Assembly (NCBI GenBank): GCA_946481095.1
Contig: CAMLML010000024.1
Location: 1-56,377 of the forward strand
Direction: 5' to 3'
Source: an uncultured Cellvibrio sp.
GTDB taxonomy: Bacteria > Pseudomonadota > Gammaproteobacteria > Pseudomonadales > Cellvibrionaceae
Length of the DNA stretch: 56,377 nucleotides
A program made the translations under genes and the position numbers. Each line of letters opens with the position of its first letter. The stretch's first letter is position 1. Under the pieces are notes generated by a model. The model saw only the letters and a list, made by a program, of their open reading frames with translations, ran no database searches and had not been told where the DNA came from. Shown piece by piece: positions 8,315 to 17,613 of this stretch.

Positions 8315-9630
8315 GATCCATGCATCCAGTCTCTTATCTCCTGAGACAAATTATTTAACTCTACTTGACTTATCTCTGACTTATTTTTTCTAGCTAAACT
8401 CATGAAGATAAATAGAAAAGATATAAAAATTAACCCCAGTAAACCAACCAAAATCCAATGAATATTTTCATTGAGATGACTTGTTGAAGTATTGGACACC
8501 TCTGGCTTCCTGGAGGTTGAAAGGTCAGCCAATACTGGATCATCGGAGGGGTACAGCTTACTACTAACAAACAACGAAATTTTGTCACCTCTGGATTCAA
8601 TCATCCCCAAACTATTAAATATCAACTTTGAAATATTTTCTTTATCAACATCTGATAAAGATTTATTAATTACGACCCCCACTGTTACTTTTACAATATC
8701 ACCCATAGGGTAAATAATTTCCGATCGTTCCTTTGAAAAAACAAACTCTTCTTCGTTAGTTTTATTCATTTGTGGAGTAGCCGAAACACCTGTTTCAACT
8801 ACAGTTTTTTCTGAATTTTGCCTTTTGATCAAAAATCCTTTACCTGTATTCATATCAGGATAATAATTTTCTTCCACCGTAACCTTTTTCTTATTATCAA
8901 GGATCACATTTACTGAAACTTTATATTCATTCTCATCAAGAATACCCGCCAATAAATAGGCAATTTGTTGGGTATATTTTTCTTCTATACCATAAGCATC
9001 TTTTTGGGGAGTGTCTGCGCTATTGGATGAAAGCACTACGCCGGTGTCCGTTACTATTACCACTTGCTGAGGCTCCAAATTAGGTACAGCTGCCGCAACA
9101 ATTTCCTGAATACCGCGCACATTCACTGAATTTAGTGTTTGCCCGTTGTGAGGAGTTATCACAACTGATGCTTTAGGAGGTTGTTTACGATCTTCAAACA
9201 AAGAATCTTTTTTAATAGTTAAGTGCACTCTGACATCTTTAATTCCTTTTAACTTTTTGACTGTTCTTGCAAGCTCTTCTTCCATACCACGTTGATAATT
9301 AATATTTTGTGCAAACTCCGAAAGTCCATAATCACTGGAATTAAAGATTTCCAGGCCAGCAGATTGCTCTTCAGGTTGTCCATTTTCAGCCAACATTATC
9401 TGTGCTTTCTTAATATCTGTCGATTTTACCAAAATAGCATTTTTGGTAGAGTCCAACTTATATTCAATATTCTTTTGATTAAGTAGTAAGAGAATACTTT
9501 GTTGGGATGATTCAGACACCGGGTTCGGAAATAACAGAACCCATGCAGGTGACATTAACCACCAAATAATTGCAACAAAGCACAAAATAACTGCAAAACT
9601 TCCTGCCAAAATAATAGATTTGTTGTTCAT
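8311..9630 (-). CDS. fliF: Flagellar MS-ring protein FliF
   Basis: This protein is 439 aa from ATG at 9630 (MNNKSIILAGSFAVILC). It has an N-terminal membrane helix, then ring-building motifs: YKLDSTKNAILVKSTDI, LARTVKKLKGIKDVRVHLTI and PPKASVVITP. A second membrane helix is at about residues 388-408. It is short against about 550 aa for enterobacterial FliF, mostly because the region after the last helix is only about 30 residues. The tail ends SQEIRDWMHGS, resembling the FliG-binding tail of FliF. That is notable because no fliG is present. An in-frame TTG at 9681 inside fliE is a less likely start. Confidence 0.94.
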   Translation of the reverse strand: MNNKSIILAGSFAVILCFVAIIWWLMSPAWVLLFPNPVSESSQQSILLLLNQKNIEYKLDSTKNAILVKSTDIKKAQIMLAENGQPEEQSAGLEIFNSSDYGLSEFAQNINYQRGMEEELARTVKKLKGIKDVRVHLTIKKDSLFEDRKQPPKASVVITPHNGQTLNSVNVRGIQEIVAAAVPNLEPQQVVIVTDTGVVLSSNSADTPQKDAYGIEEKYTQQIAYLLAGILDENEYKVSVNVILDNKKKVTVEENYYPDMNTGKGFLIKRQNSEKTVVETGVSATPQMNKTNEEEFVFSKERSEIIYPMGDIVKVTVGVVINKSLSDVDKENISKLIFNSLGMIESRGDKISLFVSSKLYPSDDPVLADLSTSRKPEVSNTSTSHLNENIHWILVGLLGLIFISFLFIFMSLARKNKSEISQVELNNLSQEIRDWMHGS

Positions 9631-9643
9631 GATATCTCTGGCT

Positions 9644-9955
9644 TCACAATTGAATACGTGTAATTTCTTGATAGGATTCAAGCAACTTATTTCTGATTTC
9701 TACTGCCAACTGAATTTCTGTTTTTGCTTTACCCAATGCAATCATAATTTCATGCACAGGAATATTTTCACCTTTTATGTAAGCCTGCATCAGGCCATCG
9801 GATTCTTTAACAGAGTGATCAATACTATGTAGTTTTTCACTTATCATGTTGAAAAATGAAGAGGGTTGATCCGCCTGCGAAACATTGCTTCCCATTTCAA
9901 TGAAGCTTGATGATTGCGCAACAGAACTAATGGGCGCTAAAGATTCTATTGTCAT
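9644..9955 (-). CDS. fliE: MS-ring/rod adaptor FliE
   Basis: This 103-aa protein joins the MS-ring to the proximal rod. It carries the FliE pattern SSFFNMISEKLHSID near residue 35. The closing block is HEIMIALGKAKTEIQLAVEI then LESYQEI. The ATG at 9955 overlaps the flgC stop (TGATG). A GTG one codon upstream is possible. The flgB-flgC-fliE-fliF order is the standard one. Confidence 0.93.
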   Translation of the reverse strand: MTIESLAPISSVAQSSSFIEMGSNVSQADQPSSFFNMISEKLHSIDHSVKESDGLMQAYIKGENIPVHEIMIALGKAKTEIQLAVEIRNKLLESYQEITRIQL

Positions 9956-10332
9956 CACTTACTCCCTATTTCTAAAGCAGCTTTGTTCATTTGACTATTC
10001 ACATTATAAGCTCGTACATTTGCTTCATAAGCTCGTGTTGCAGATACTAGACTCGCCATTTCATGTGTAGGATCTATATCAAACTTATAAACATAACCGG
10101 ATTCATCTGCTTTTGGATTTTGTTTATCCAATAACGATTTTATTTTTAAACTATCCTCGTCTTGTAGAATTTCAGTTTTATCCACTCGCATGGAATTCGC
10201 AAAAGCTTCTGCTTCAAGCAAAGATGAAAAACTAATATTTGCCAGCGAAATTTTCAATGCTGCCAGCTCCAGCCTGCCGCGTTCGAAATCCATACCCTGA
10301 GTAGCGATTGCAGAGATAGATTGATTAGTCAT
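9955..10332 (-). CDS. flgC: Proximal rod protein FlgC
   Basis: This 125-aa rod subunit has an N-terminal helix with LAALKISLANISFSS in place of the common NIANxxT motif. The conserved C-terminus is SLVSATRAYEANVRAYNVNS. The length is near the FlgC norm (about 135). It overlaps flgB (ATGA) and fliE. The drifted N-terminal motif is a further sign that this flagellar set diverges from the canonical one. Confidence 0.92.
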   Translation of the reverse strand: MTNQSISAIATQGMDFERGRLELAALKISLANISFSSLLEAEAFANSMRVDKTEILQDEDSLKIKSLLDKQNPKADESGYVYKFDIDPTHEMASLVSATRAYEANVRAYNVNSQMNKAALEIGSK

Positions 10333-10694
10333 TTATTTTTCCCCCCGATAACCAGATCCATTAAACCAAATTTCTTTTGTATCGTTTGCGCTATAGTTTG
10401 GTAGCGCAATTCTGCATCCGTCATACGAGCAACCTCCTGATCAAGGTTAATTTCGCCACTAATTTTATCATCGACAATTGAATTCTTATCGATAGTAAAT
10501 TGGGTTTTTAATTCGTCTGTACTACTTCTTTCGGCGATTTCCATTTCTGCCAATAATTTTTCGAAATTAACTTCTTTACCCTGAAATTGAGGATTATGTA
10601 TGTTGGCTATGTTAAATCCTGACACCTCAACTTTTGCCCTTTCTGCCATTAGGCCAATTTTGGCTATATCAATGATTGAAAATAAGTTGTCCAT
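10329..10694 (-). CDS. flgB: Proximal rod protein FlgB
   Basis: This 121-aa rod subunit has VSGFNIANIHNPQFQGKEVN at residues 24-43, a variant of the NxANxxTPxY motif. The family end is DAELRYQTIAQTIQKKFGLM. It is the first gene of the flgBC-fliEF block, and its ATG at 10694 lies five bases after the flgI stop. Length is close to the usual 130-138 aa. Confidence 0.92.
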   Translation of the reverse strand: MDNLFSIIDIAKIGLMAERAKVEVSGFNIANIHNPQFQGKEVNFEKLLAEMEIAERSSTDELKTQFTIDKNSIVDDKISGEINLDQEVARMTDAELRYQTIAQTIQKKFGLMDLVIGGKNK

Positions 10695-10699
10695 AATTA

Positions 10700-11806
10700 T
10701 TACTCTATGACTAAATCTGCATGTAACGCACCAGCTGTTTTTACCGATTGCAAAATCGTAATTATGTCGCGTGTGCTTAAATTAATTTTGTTTAGCGCAA
10801 CAACCAAATCAGATACCGTCGTTCCTTCCGGTAAGCTTAATGGCTTGCCATTATCTTCCTCCACCGTTAAATCCACTTCCGGAATAATAACGGATTGCAC
10901 ACCCGAACCACTGAAAAATCCATTAGTAGGCTGTGATGCGGTATAGCGGGTTTTAATTTCTATTTTTAAATTTCCGTGCGCAATACTGACCGCCCCAAGA
11001 ACAACATTACTACCCGCTACAATAGTGCCTGTTCTTTCATTTATAACCACTTTTCCTGATGCATCAGGTTGCACCACGACACTTTCCAGCTTTGAAATAA
11101 ATTCGACTTTATTTATTCCCTCCGGAACTTCAAGCGCCAATTTACCGGGATGAACAGCAGATATGCCTCCGTTAAGACCCTGCGCTTTAATAGCTGATAC
11201 AACTTTTGTTGCAGTTGTATAGTCTGGTTCATTCAACACCACATGAATTTCTCGAGACAAACCGGTTAGATCGGCGATTGATCTTTCCATTGTCGCGCCC
11301 TTGACAACTTTACCAACAGTTGTGTGATTTTTGCGGTAAGCATTATTATCCTGCTCAAAGTTATAACCACCAACGCTCAACTGCCCCTGGGCAAAGCCAT
11401 AAATTTTTTGATCCACACCATAGAGTGGCATTAACATTAAAGTGCCACCACTCAAGCTTTTGGCATCACCTATTGATGAAACTGCAATGTCAAACTGGTC
11501 GCCACGTTCAGCAAAAGACGAAATTTTAGCTGTCACCATGACTGCAGCCACATTTCGACTGATAATATCTTTTTCATCCAACATCAATCCAAAATTACTC
11601 AAGGTATTTTTCAATGATTGAATTGTCATTTTGTTACGCGTTGAATCACCTGTTCCACTTAACCCTATCACCAATCCATATCCTATAAGAGACAGATCTT
11701 TTTCATCTTGAATTCGTGCAATATCTTTTAGTCGAACACCATTTGCGTGAACTGTAGAGCACAAACTAATAAAAAATACTGATGCTATCGTTAAAAATAT
11801 TTTCAC
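10700..11806 (-). CDS. flgI: Flagellar P-ring protein FlgI
   Basis: This 368-aa periplasmic protein forms the P-ring in the peptidoglycan layer. Family motifs are RLKDIARIQDEKDLSLIGYG, GLVIGLSGTGDS and RNVAAVMVTAKI. The end contains RDIITILQSVKTAGALHADL. The chosen start is GTG at 11806 (KIFLTIASVFFISLCSTVHA follows), giving a clean Sec signal peptide. The GTGA overlaps the flgH stop. A TTG at 11821 would add five residues before the signal peptide. In most operons flgI follows flgH, as here. Confidence 0.95.
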   Translation of the reverse strand: MKIFLTIASVFFISLCSTVHANGVRLKDIARIQDEKDLSLIGYGLVIGLSGTGDSTRNKMTIQSLKNTLSNFGLMLDEKDIISRNVAAVMVTAKISSFAERGDQFDIAVSSIGDAKSLSGGTLMLMPLYGVDQKIYGFAQGQLSVGGYNFEQDNNAYRKNHTTVGKVVKGATMERSIADLTGLSREIHVVLNEPDYTTATKVVSAIKAQGLNGGISAVHPGKLALEVPEGINKVEFISKLESVVVQPDASGKVVINERTGTIVAGSNVVLGAVSIAHGNLKIEIKTRYTASQPTNGFFSGSGVQSVIIPEVDLTVEEDNGKPLSLPEGTTVSDLVVALNKINLSTRDIITILQSVKTAGALHADLVIE

Positions 11807-12372
11807 AATAAACCCAACCAATTAAAGAATCTGAAAATAATATTTTGTTTTTGAGCTTCACTAATAGAACCATCGCCGGCAACTTCAAGTTCAACATTAG
11901 CAATTTGATAAGAAAATATGCTGTTATTTTTCGAAATATCACTTGCACGAATAATTCCACTCACCACAATACGCTGCTTTTCACCGTTAATAGTTAAATC
12001 TTGAGTACCCTTAATTTTCAACATTGAATTTGGCAAAATTTCTATAATGGTTGCACTCAATTGCGTCGTCATTCTTCCCCGGCGGCTGGTTTTGCCTTCG
12101 CCCTGATTATTTGAGTCCACACTCATGCCCACAGATTTCGCATCAGCATTTTCATTAATACCTGCGGATATGCCCGTGTTTTTCTCTACCCCAGTACCTG
12201 CAGCCGCCTCAGCAGTTGTTGATTCCACAACTATGACGATTACAGGCTCACCTAGTGAATACGATTTAACATCACTAACTAATGCTTGATAGTTATCAAG
12301 ATCCAGATTTTGTGCGCTGGCATAAATACCAAAAAAGATGAATACGAAAAAACTAAATTTGAACATAGACAT
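11803..12372 (-). CDS. flgH: L-ring protein FlgH without a lipobox cysteine
   Basis: This protein is 189 aa, against about 230 for enterobacterial FlgH. The L-ring core is present: YSLGEPVIVIVVESTTAEAA, LSATIIEILPNSMLKIKG and SGIIRASDISKNNSI. The hydrophobic N-terminus (FKFSFFVFIFFGIYASAQ) looks like a Sec signal peptide cut after ASA. It has no cysteine, so it should not become an outer-membrane lipoprotein as FlgH normally does. ATG at 12372 has AAGGA upstream and overlaps flgA. The absence of the lipid anchor is seen directly. Its effect on L-ring placement is inference. Confidence 0.92.
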   Translation of the reverse strand: MSMFKFSFFVFIFFGIYASAQNLDLDNYQALVSDVKSYSLGEPVIVIVVESTTAEAAAGTGVEKNTGISAGINENADAKSVGMSVDSNNQGEGKTSRRGRMTTQLSATIIEILPNSMLKIKGTQDLTINGEKQRIVVSGIIRASDISKNNSIFSYQIANVELEVAGDGSISEAQKQNIIFRFFNWLGLL

Positions 12373-13024
12373 TTTCTTTTCCTTTCACTACACCCGTAAG
12401 AATTGCACCTGTTTCAATAACCCTCACCTTAATGACATCTCCCTCTTTATCAGCAGACTCCATCGCCTGACCTTTTGCTTTTATCTGTAAATCTCCCGAT
12501 ATAATCAACAAATCAATCGTTTGTCTTTGAACAATTAACTTTTTTGATTCCAAATAATCCAAAAAAACTATTTCATTTTTTTTGATCGTCCTGTTTAGCA
12601 CCTGATGCCCCATGGGCTCTTGTAAAAACTCTTTCAACCCAATAAACGGAGCCACATTCATTTTTTTTAATGTCAATTCGTCATTACTTATAGCTTCACC
12701 TTTATATATTTTATTTTTAGCAACCCATACATATCGAGTTGCATCCACAGAAAATAAATAACAGCTTTTCATTAAGCGATTATCGTCTGTTATATCTACC
12801 CTTAATCGTCCAGCCATAATATTGCCAACAACAACTGGTTGTATTTCAGATGTAGCCTCAACCGATTGACGATTTAGTCTAATTGCTGTAAGTCGAAGAT
12901 CATCAAAATCCGATTGCACTTGATCACAGACTTCCGACTGCCATAAATCATTATCCGATTGCAAAGATAAGTTTTTACAATCGATGACCAGACTTAACAC
13001 GCCAACCAAATAAATCGAGTTCAT
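12353..13024 (-). CDS. flgA: P-ring assembly chaperone FlgA
   Basis: This 223-aa protein carries the C-terminal SAF/ChapFlgA domain that helps FlgI assemble. Visible marks are KIYKGEAISNDELTLKKMNV, then QVLNRTIKKNEIVFLDYL. The end is DVIKVRVIETGAILTGVVKG. A short hydrophobic N-terminus (MNSIYLVGVLSLVID) may serve for export but is a weak signal peptide. It lies between flgG and flgH, an order found in several lateral-type flagellar sets. Confidence 0.87.
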   Translation of the reverse strand: MNSIYLVGVLSLVIDCKNLSLQSDNDLWQSEVCDQVQSDFDDLRLTAIRLNRQSVEATSEIQPVVVGNIMAGRLRVDITDDNRLMKSCYLFSVDATRYVWVAKNKIYKGEAISNDELTLKKMNVAPFIGLKEFLQEPMGHQVLNRTIKKNEIVFLDYLESKKLIVQRQTIDLLIISGDLQIKAKGQAMESADKEGDVIKVRVIETGAILTGVVKGKENVYVQI

Positions 13025-13025
13025 G

Positions 13026-13781
13026 TTATCTTCTGAGATTATTAATGGTTTCTAATATTTGATCTGCAGTCTGAATTAATCGTGCATTCAATTGATATGC
13101 TCTTTGCGCCATCATCAAATCACTCATCTCATCAATTAAGTCAACATTCGACATTTCCAAATAACCCTGCATAAATCCTTGATCAGGTTGATCAATAAGC
13201 TGTTCTGGCTGTCCACTTTTTTCTGTTACGATATACCGCTCACTTCCAATCGCATGTAAAAATTCCGGCGCTGAAAAGTTTACCAAGGTTAACTGTCCCA
13301 ACTCGATGGTTTCATCAGTACCTATATTTGCGGTAACCATACCTGTTTGCCCAATCAAAATATTTTTTGTTCCTGAGGGAATATTGATATCACTGGACAA
13401 CAAAAGGCCATCGTGAGTCGTAAGACGACCATCTTGATTAACAGTTAATCTGCCTACTCGTGTATAAGCATAATCTCCGTTTTCAAGTTCCACCTCCAAA
13501 AAACCATTACCGGTGATTGCAATATCCAATGATCTACCTGTCGCTTTTATATCGCCCATTCGGGCATCAATCATGTTGGATTCAACCGTAACACCCATAC
13601 CTTGAAAGTTGCCTGGTTGTCCATTTTGGGGAATAACGGACGATGTTACTAACTCACCAAAATTTAAAGACGTTTTCTTGTATCCTGGCGTTTGAATGTT
13701 GGATACGTTATGCGAAATCGTATTCAACCATTCCTGATTAGTTCGCAAACCATTTTCCGATATTTGTAGAATTTCCAGCAT
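13026..13781 (-). CDS. flgG: Distal rod protein FlgG
   Basis: This 251-aa distal rod subunit has the N-terminal motif ISHNVSNIQTPGYKKTSLNF at about residues 22-41. The mid block ITGNGFLEVELENGDYAYTR contains the FlgG/FlgE pattern, and the C-terminus ends MSDLMMAQRAYQLNARLIQ. Length is typical (about 260). It is one base from the flgA start and two bases after the flgF stop. Confidence 0.94.
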   Translation of the reverse strand: MLEILQISENGLRTNQEWLNTISHNVSNIQTPGYKKTSLNFGELVTSSVIPQNGQPGNFQGMGVTVESNMIDARMGDIKATGRSLDIAITGNGFLEVELENGDYAYTRVGRLTVNQDGRLTTHDGLLLSSDINIPSGTKNILIGQTGMVTANIGTDETIELGQLTLVNFSAPEFLHAIGSERYIVTEKSGQPEQLIDQPDQGFMQGYLEMSNVDLIDEMSDLMMAQRAYQLNARLIQTADQILETINNLRR

Positions 13782-13783
13782 GA

Positions 13784-14479
13784 TTATTTTCCTAATTGGT
13801 TAATGCCTGTATCTAACATGTCGTCATAAGCCGACATAGCCCTTTGCAGCATTTCAACATGCCGCGTGATTTCAATCATTTTTGTCATATCTGTTTCGAG
13901 ATTTACATTAGAACCGGTTATTGCACCTTGCACTACTTTTGGCTGATCCGAATTTTTTAACTCACCATTAACTAAATAAACACCATTACCAAGGGATTTT
14001 AATAGCTGGGTTTTATCAATCGAAACCAACTTCAGCTTATCAACAAATTTGTTATCCATAAAAATGGATCCATCCGAACGAATCGCTATAGAACCATCAA
14101 TGTTGGAAATAGGGCCTGACTCACCCATCACTTTATGATTATTTAATTGCAAAAAACCATCAGGGGAAATTGAAAATCGACCATTACGCGTAATTATGTT
14201 ATCCAGCCCTTCAAGAACAAACCAATCATCTGACACCATTCCAACATCTGTATTACGATTGGTAATGTTCAAGCTGCCCAATTCACGACTGTGCAATACT
14301 TCTGCAGACGTGCGATCAGTATCTGATGTCAATAAAGATAAAAAATCATTTGTTGATGTAACAGCTGCTTGCTGTAAATAACCCACACTATTGGTATTAC
14401 TGGCATTTTGTGCAACAGCATCCAGACGATCTATTTGCGCACGCATAACAGATGCATAAGACATTATAGGATCAGTCAT
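13784..14479 (-). CDS. flgF: Proximal rod protein FlgF
   Basis: This 231-aa rod protein is related to FlgG. Its N-terminal motif is eroded (AVAQNASNTNSVGYLQQAAV instead of NxANxxTxGYK). It keeps the central WFVLEGLDNIITRNGRFSIS block and the C-terminal EMLQRAMSAYDDML. It overlaps the flhA stop (ATGA). A second in-frame ATG five codons in is possible. Position next to flgG supports FlgF over another rod protein. Confidence 0.88.
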   Translation of the reverse strand: MTDPIMSYASVMRAQIDRLDAVAQNASNTNSVGYLQQAAVTSTNDFLSLLTSDTDRTSAEVLHSRELGSLNITNRNTDVGMVSDDWFVLEGLDNIITRNGRFSISPDGFLQLNNHKVMGESGPISNIDGSIAIRSDGSIFMDNKFVDKLKLVSIDKTQLLKSLGNGVYLVNGELKNSDQPKVVQGAITGSNVNLETDMTKMIEITRHVEMLQRAMSAYDDMLDTGINQLGK

Positions 14480-16542
14480 TTTTCCTCCTGCAGATCAAAT
14501 TCAATAATACCTGCTGAAACCACATTCGCTTTTTCATCAATTTCGTTGATAGATATTATTTTTAATAACGGCAATGACCGTTTAATCATCTTACGCAAAT
14601 ATTTTCGAATGGGCGCAGCGCACAGCACAACAGGATTAATATTGGCTTTAAGCAATCGCTCAGTCTCTTTTGCAATTTTTGAAATTAGATAATCAATTTC
14701 TTTGGGAGTCAGCATGTATCCAGACTGGTCCTTAGTTACCAAGGAGTTGAGCAATTTCCGTTCAAGTCCAGGATAAAGGGTGATGACATGCAATTTCCCC
14801 TCCTGATCCATCAAGGAATCACAAATTGCTCCTTTTAATTTTTCGCGGCATTTTTCAACAAGTTCTTCCGGATCTTTAACACTTCTCGCTGTGTCGGCCA
14901 CCACATCGAATATTGCGCCAATATTTTTAATAGACACTTGCTCATTAAGCAATCCTTGTAATACACGCTGTAAATCAGAATAAGTCAGTAGATTCGGAAT
15001 CACATCATCAACCAATTTTCCGAGTTCACCTTTTCGTAATTCAATAATTTTTTCGACTTCATTACGAGTAATAAAGTGACTAGCGAATCTTTTACAGGTT
15101 TCCTGTAAGTGAGTCAAAAACACTGTATCAGGCTCAATTATCGTAAAGCCAACACTGGCCGCATGATTTCTTATCTCAGGGCTAATCCATTTCGCAGGTA
15201 ACCCATATGTAGGCTCTCTGGTATCCTCACCTTCTATTTCTGCTCGCTCACCGCGCGTATTAATAGCCAATAAGCAATTAATATTTAACATTCCAGATGC
15301 GATTGATTCACCCTGAATATAAATTTTGTATTCGTTATTCTTTAATTTTGAATCTTTCTTAAAAACTAACGTCGGTAGAACAACTCCCAAATCTGCTGCA
15401 AGGTTTTTACGCAGTACATTAACCCTACGCTCTATTTCATGCTCTTCATTGACAAAATATTCATGCAAGGATTGTGGTAATTTTACTTCAAACGGTGCTG
15501 TCACCATTTCTTGATAATACTGGCTCGCGTCAAGTAGAGAGTCTTCCTTTTCTAAGGCCGCAGTAACATCATCAAGCAATTTAGTTTTATTTTTATATAA
15601 AATCCAAGCCACTATGCCAAAAACAGCAATCAGTATTACCACAGGTGTTAAAGGAATACCTGGAATCATAGCTGCTACCAATAATACAAAAATAACAATC
15701 ATGATTGTTTTGGGGTGAGAACCAAATTGTTTTATAACCTCTACACCGAGACGGGAATCAGTTGCTGCACGGGTTATAATAATTCCTGATGCAACCGCAA
15801 TAATCAGAGATGGAATTTGTGTGACTATGCCATCTCCCACAGTTAGCAATGTATATTTATGAAGTGCGTCACTCCAGCTCATATCATACTGGAAGATTCC
15901 AATCGAAAGCCCTCCAATTATGTTGATAATAATAATTATAATACCTGCAATTGCATCGCCTTTAACAAACTTCGATGCACCATCCATTGCGCCATAAAAA
16001 TTGGATTCACGCTCCAATAATCCACGGCGATGTTTCGCTTCCTCGTTATCGATCAATCCCATATTAAGATCAGCATCAATACTCATTTGTTTGCCAGGTA
16101 AAGAATCCAGTGTAAATCTGGCAGCCACTTCTGCAACTCTTTGCGCGCCATTGGTAACTACTATGTATTGCACAACAATCAAAATAAAGAATATCACCAG
16201 ACCAATAACATAATTGCCAGCAACAACGTGAGTACCAATAGCATCGATTACCTCCCCGGCATCACCTTGCTGCAAAATCAATCGCGTTGTTGACACATTA
16301 AGAGCCAAACGAAACAAGGTTGTCATCAGCAATAAAGATGGAAATGTGGAAAACTCCAACGGTTTTTCCGTATAAAAAGTAATTAGCAATATCAACAGTG
16401 CAATCGAAATATTTGTTAACAACAAAAAATCGAGAGCAGTAGTAGAAATAGGCACGAAAAGAATTAATAAAATCCCAATCATACCTAAAATCAGCACCAG
16501 ATCTTGAGCACCTGTAGTGGCAAAACGAAATAAATCACGCAT
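14476..16542 (-). CDS. flhA: Flagellar export gate protein FlhA
   Basis: This 688-aa export gate protein has about eight membrane helices in residues 15-320 and a long cytoplasmic domain after that. The FHIPEP-family signature is present: LDSLPGKQMSIDADLNMGLI, then DNEEAKHRRG. Full length and intact motifs imply a working proton-driven gate. The cytoplasmic part, which docks FliJ and chaperones, is of normal size. It overlaps the end of flhB and the start of flgF. Confidence 0.97.
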   Translation of the reverse strand: MRDLFRFATTGAQDLVLILGMIGILLILFVPISTTALDFLLLTNISIALLILLITFYTEKPLEFSTFPSLLLMTTLFRLALNVSTTRLILQQGDAGEVIDAIGTHVVAGNYVIGLVIFFILIVVQYIVVTNGAQRVAEVAARFTLDSLPGKQMSIDADLNMGLIDNEEAKHRRGLLERESNFYGAMDGASKFVKGDAIAGIIIIIINIIGGLSIGIFQYDMSWSDALHKYTLLTVGDGIVTQIPSLIIAVASGIIITRAATDSRLGVEVIKQFGSHPKTIMIVIFVLLVAAMIPGIPLTPVVILIAVFGIVAWILYKNKTKLLDDVTAALEKEDSLLDASQYYQEMVTAPFEVKLPQSLHEYFVNEEHEIERRVNVLRKNLAADLGVVLPTLVFKKDSKLKNNEYKIYIQGESIASGMLNINCLLAINTRGERAEIEGEDTREPTYGLPAKWISPEIRNHAASVGFTIIEPDTVFLTHLQETCKRFASHFITRNEVEKIIELRKGELGKLVDDVIPNLLTYSDLQRVLQGLLNEQVSIKNIGAIFDVVADTARSVKDPEELVEKCREKLKGAICDSLMDQEGKLHVITLYPGLERKLLNSLVTKDQSGYMLTPKEIDYLISKIAKETERLLKANINPVVLCAAPIRKYLRKMIKRSLPLLKIISINEIDEKANVVSAGIIEFDLQEEK

Positions 16543-17611
16543 TACTAAACACCTTGCTTCCTGGCATTTTGATTAATTCACGATAAATTTTGGCAACATT
16601 AAGTTGTTGATCCAAGGGTATAGGATCATTGACTTCACATTCTTTGTATAGCGCACGGGCCAATGCCGGTACACGGACGATAGAAATGGATAGTCCAGCA
16701 GCGCGATGCATAATAATTTTCGCAAGAAATCCTTTTCCTTTTACCAACACTTTAGGCAATGCCATGGAATCAGACCTGTACTGTAATGCAACGGCAACAT
16801 GCGTGGGGTTGGTAACGATAACATCAGCATTTCTCAATTGTGATAACCCCATAACATTGCGCATTAATTTTTGTATGCCTCTTTTACGCTTATGTTTTAT
16901 TTCAGGATCTCCTTCACGGCGCTTATATTCATCTTTAATATCACGAGTACTCATACGCATTTGTTTGGCAAAATCACGCTTGCTATACCAAAGATCCAAA
17001 ATGGCAAACACAACAAAGACAGCCAAAAACGTTACAACAACTAAAGTTAACGCTGACTTCCATTCCAGTAATACATTATTAATTGTAAGATTTTGAGTAA
17101 ATAACAATCTGTTATTTAATTGATTCCAAACAAAGACAAATGCACCCGCAAAAAACACTAACTTCAATATCAATTTGATAATTTCAAATAAAGATTTTCG
17201 TGAAAATATTCTTTTAAGACCATTAGCAGGATTCAGTTTCGAAAAATCAAATTTTAATGGGAAAAGTGAGAATACAGGCCCAGCATGAATCAAGCTGGAT
17301 ATTATTGCTGCCATTATGCCAACTAAAATAACCACTCCCAATGTACCCAATATATCGCTTAAAAAATGTTTAAGAAATCCGCTCATCATAGCTGTCGATT
17401 GCACTAACTGATTGGTATTCGATAACCACAACCGGGTATTAGCAACCAACACCTGACCCAAAACTGGCAAGACAATAACAAATGCCGCCAACATTGCAAT
17501 CAAGCTGACAATAGAAACAAACTCGACACTCTTTCCGACTTGACCTTTTTTTCTCGCTTCAGCTAATTTATAAGGCGTAGCTTCTTGCGATTTATCTGCT
17601 TGATTCTCCAT
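16535..17611 (-). CDS. flhB: Export specificity switch protein FlhB
   Basis: This protein is 358 aa from ATG at 17611 (MENQADKSQEATPYKLAEAR). It has four membrane helices and the self-cleavage motif NPTH within VIVTNPTHVAVALQYRSD. It keeps the basic linker RREGDPEIKHKRK ahead of the cleavage site. FlhB switches export from rod-hook to filament substrates. An intact NPTH implies that this switch still operates, so late substrates should exist somewhere. The start lies two bases past the fliR stop. Confidence 0.97.
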   Translation of the reverse strand: MENQADKSQEATPYKLAEARKKGQVGKSVEFVSIVSLIAMLAAFVIVLPVLGQVLVANTRLWLSNTNQLVQSTAMMSGFLKHFLSDILGTLGVVILVGIMAAIISSLIHAGPVFSLFPLKFDFSKLNPANGLKRIFSRKSLFEIIKLILKLVFFAGAFVFVWNQLNNRLLFTQNLTINNVLLEWKSALTLVVVTFLAVFVVFAILDLWYSKRDFAKQMRMSTRDIKDEYKRREGDPEIKHKRKRGIQKLMRNVMGLSQLRNADVIVTNPTHVAVALQYRSDSMALPKVLVKGKGFLAKIIMHRAAGLSISIVRVPALARALYKECEVNDPIPLDQQLNVAKIYRELIKMPGSKVFSNA

Positions 17612-17613
17612 TA

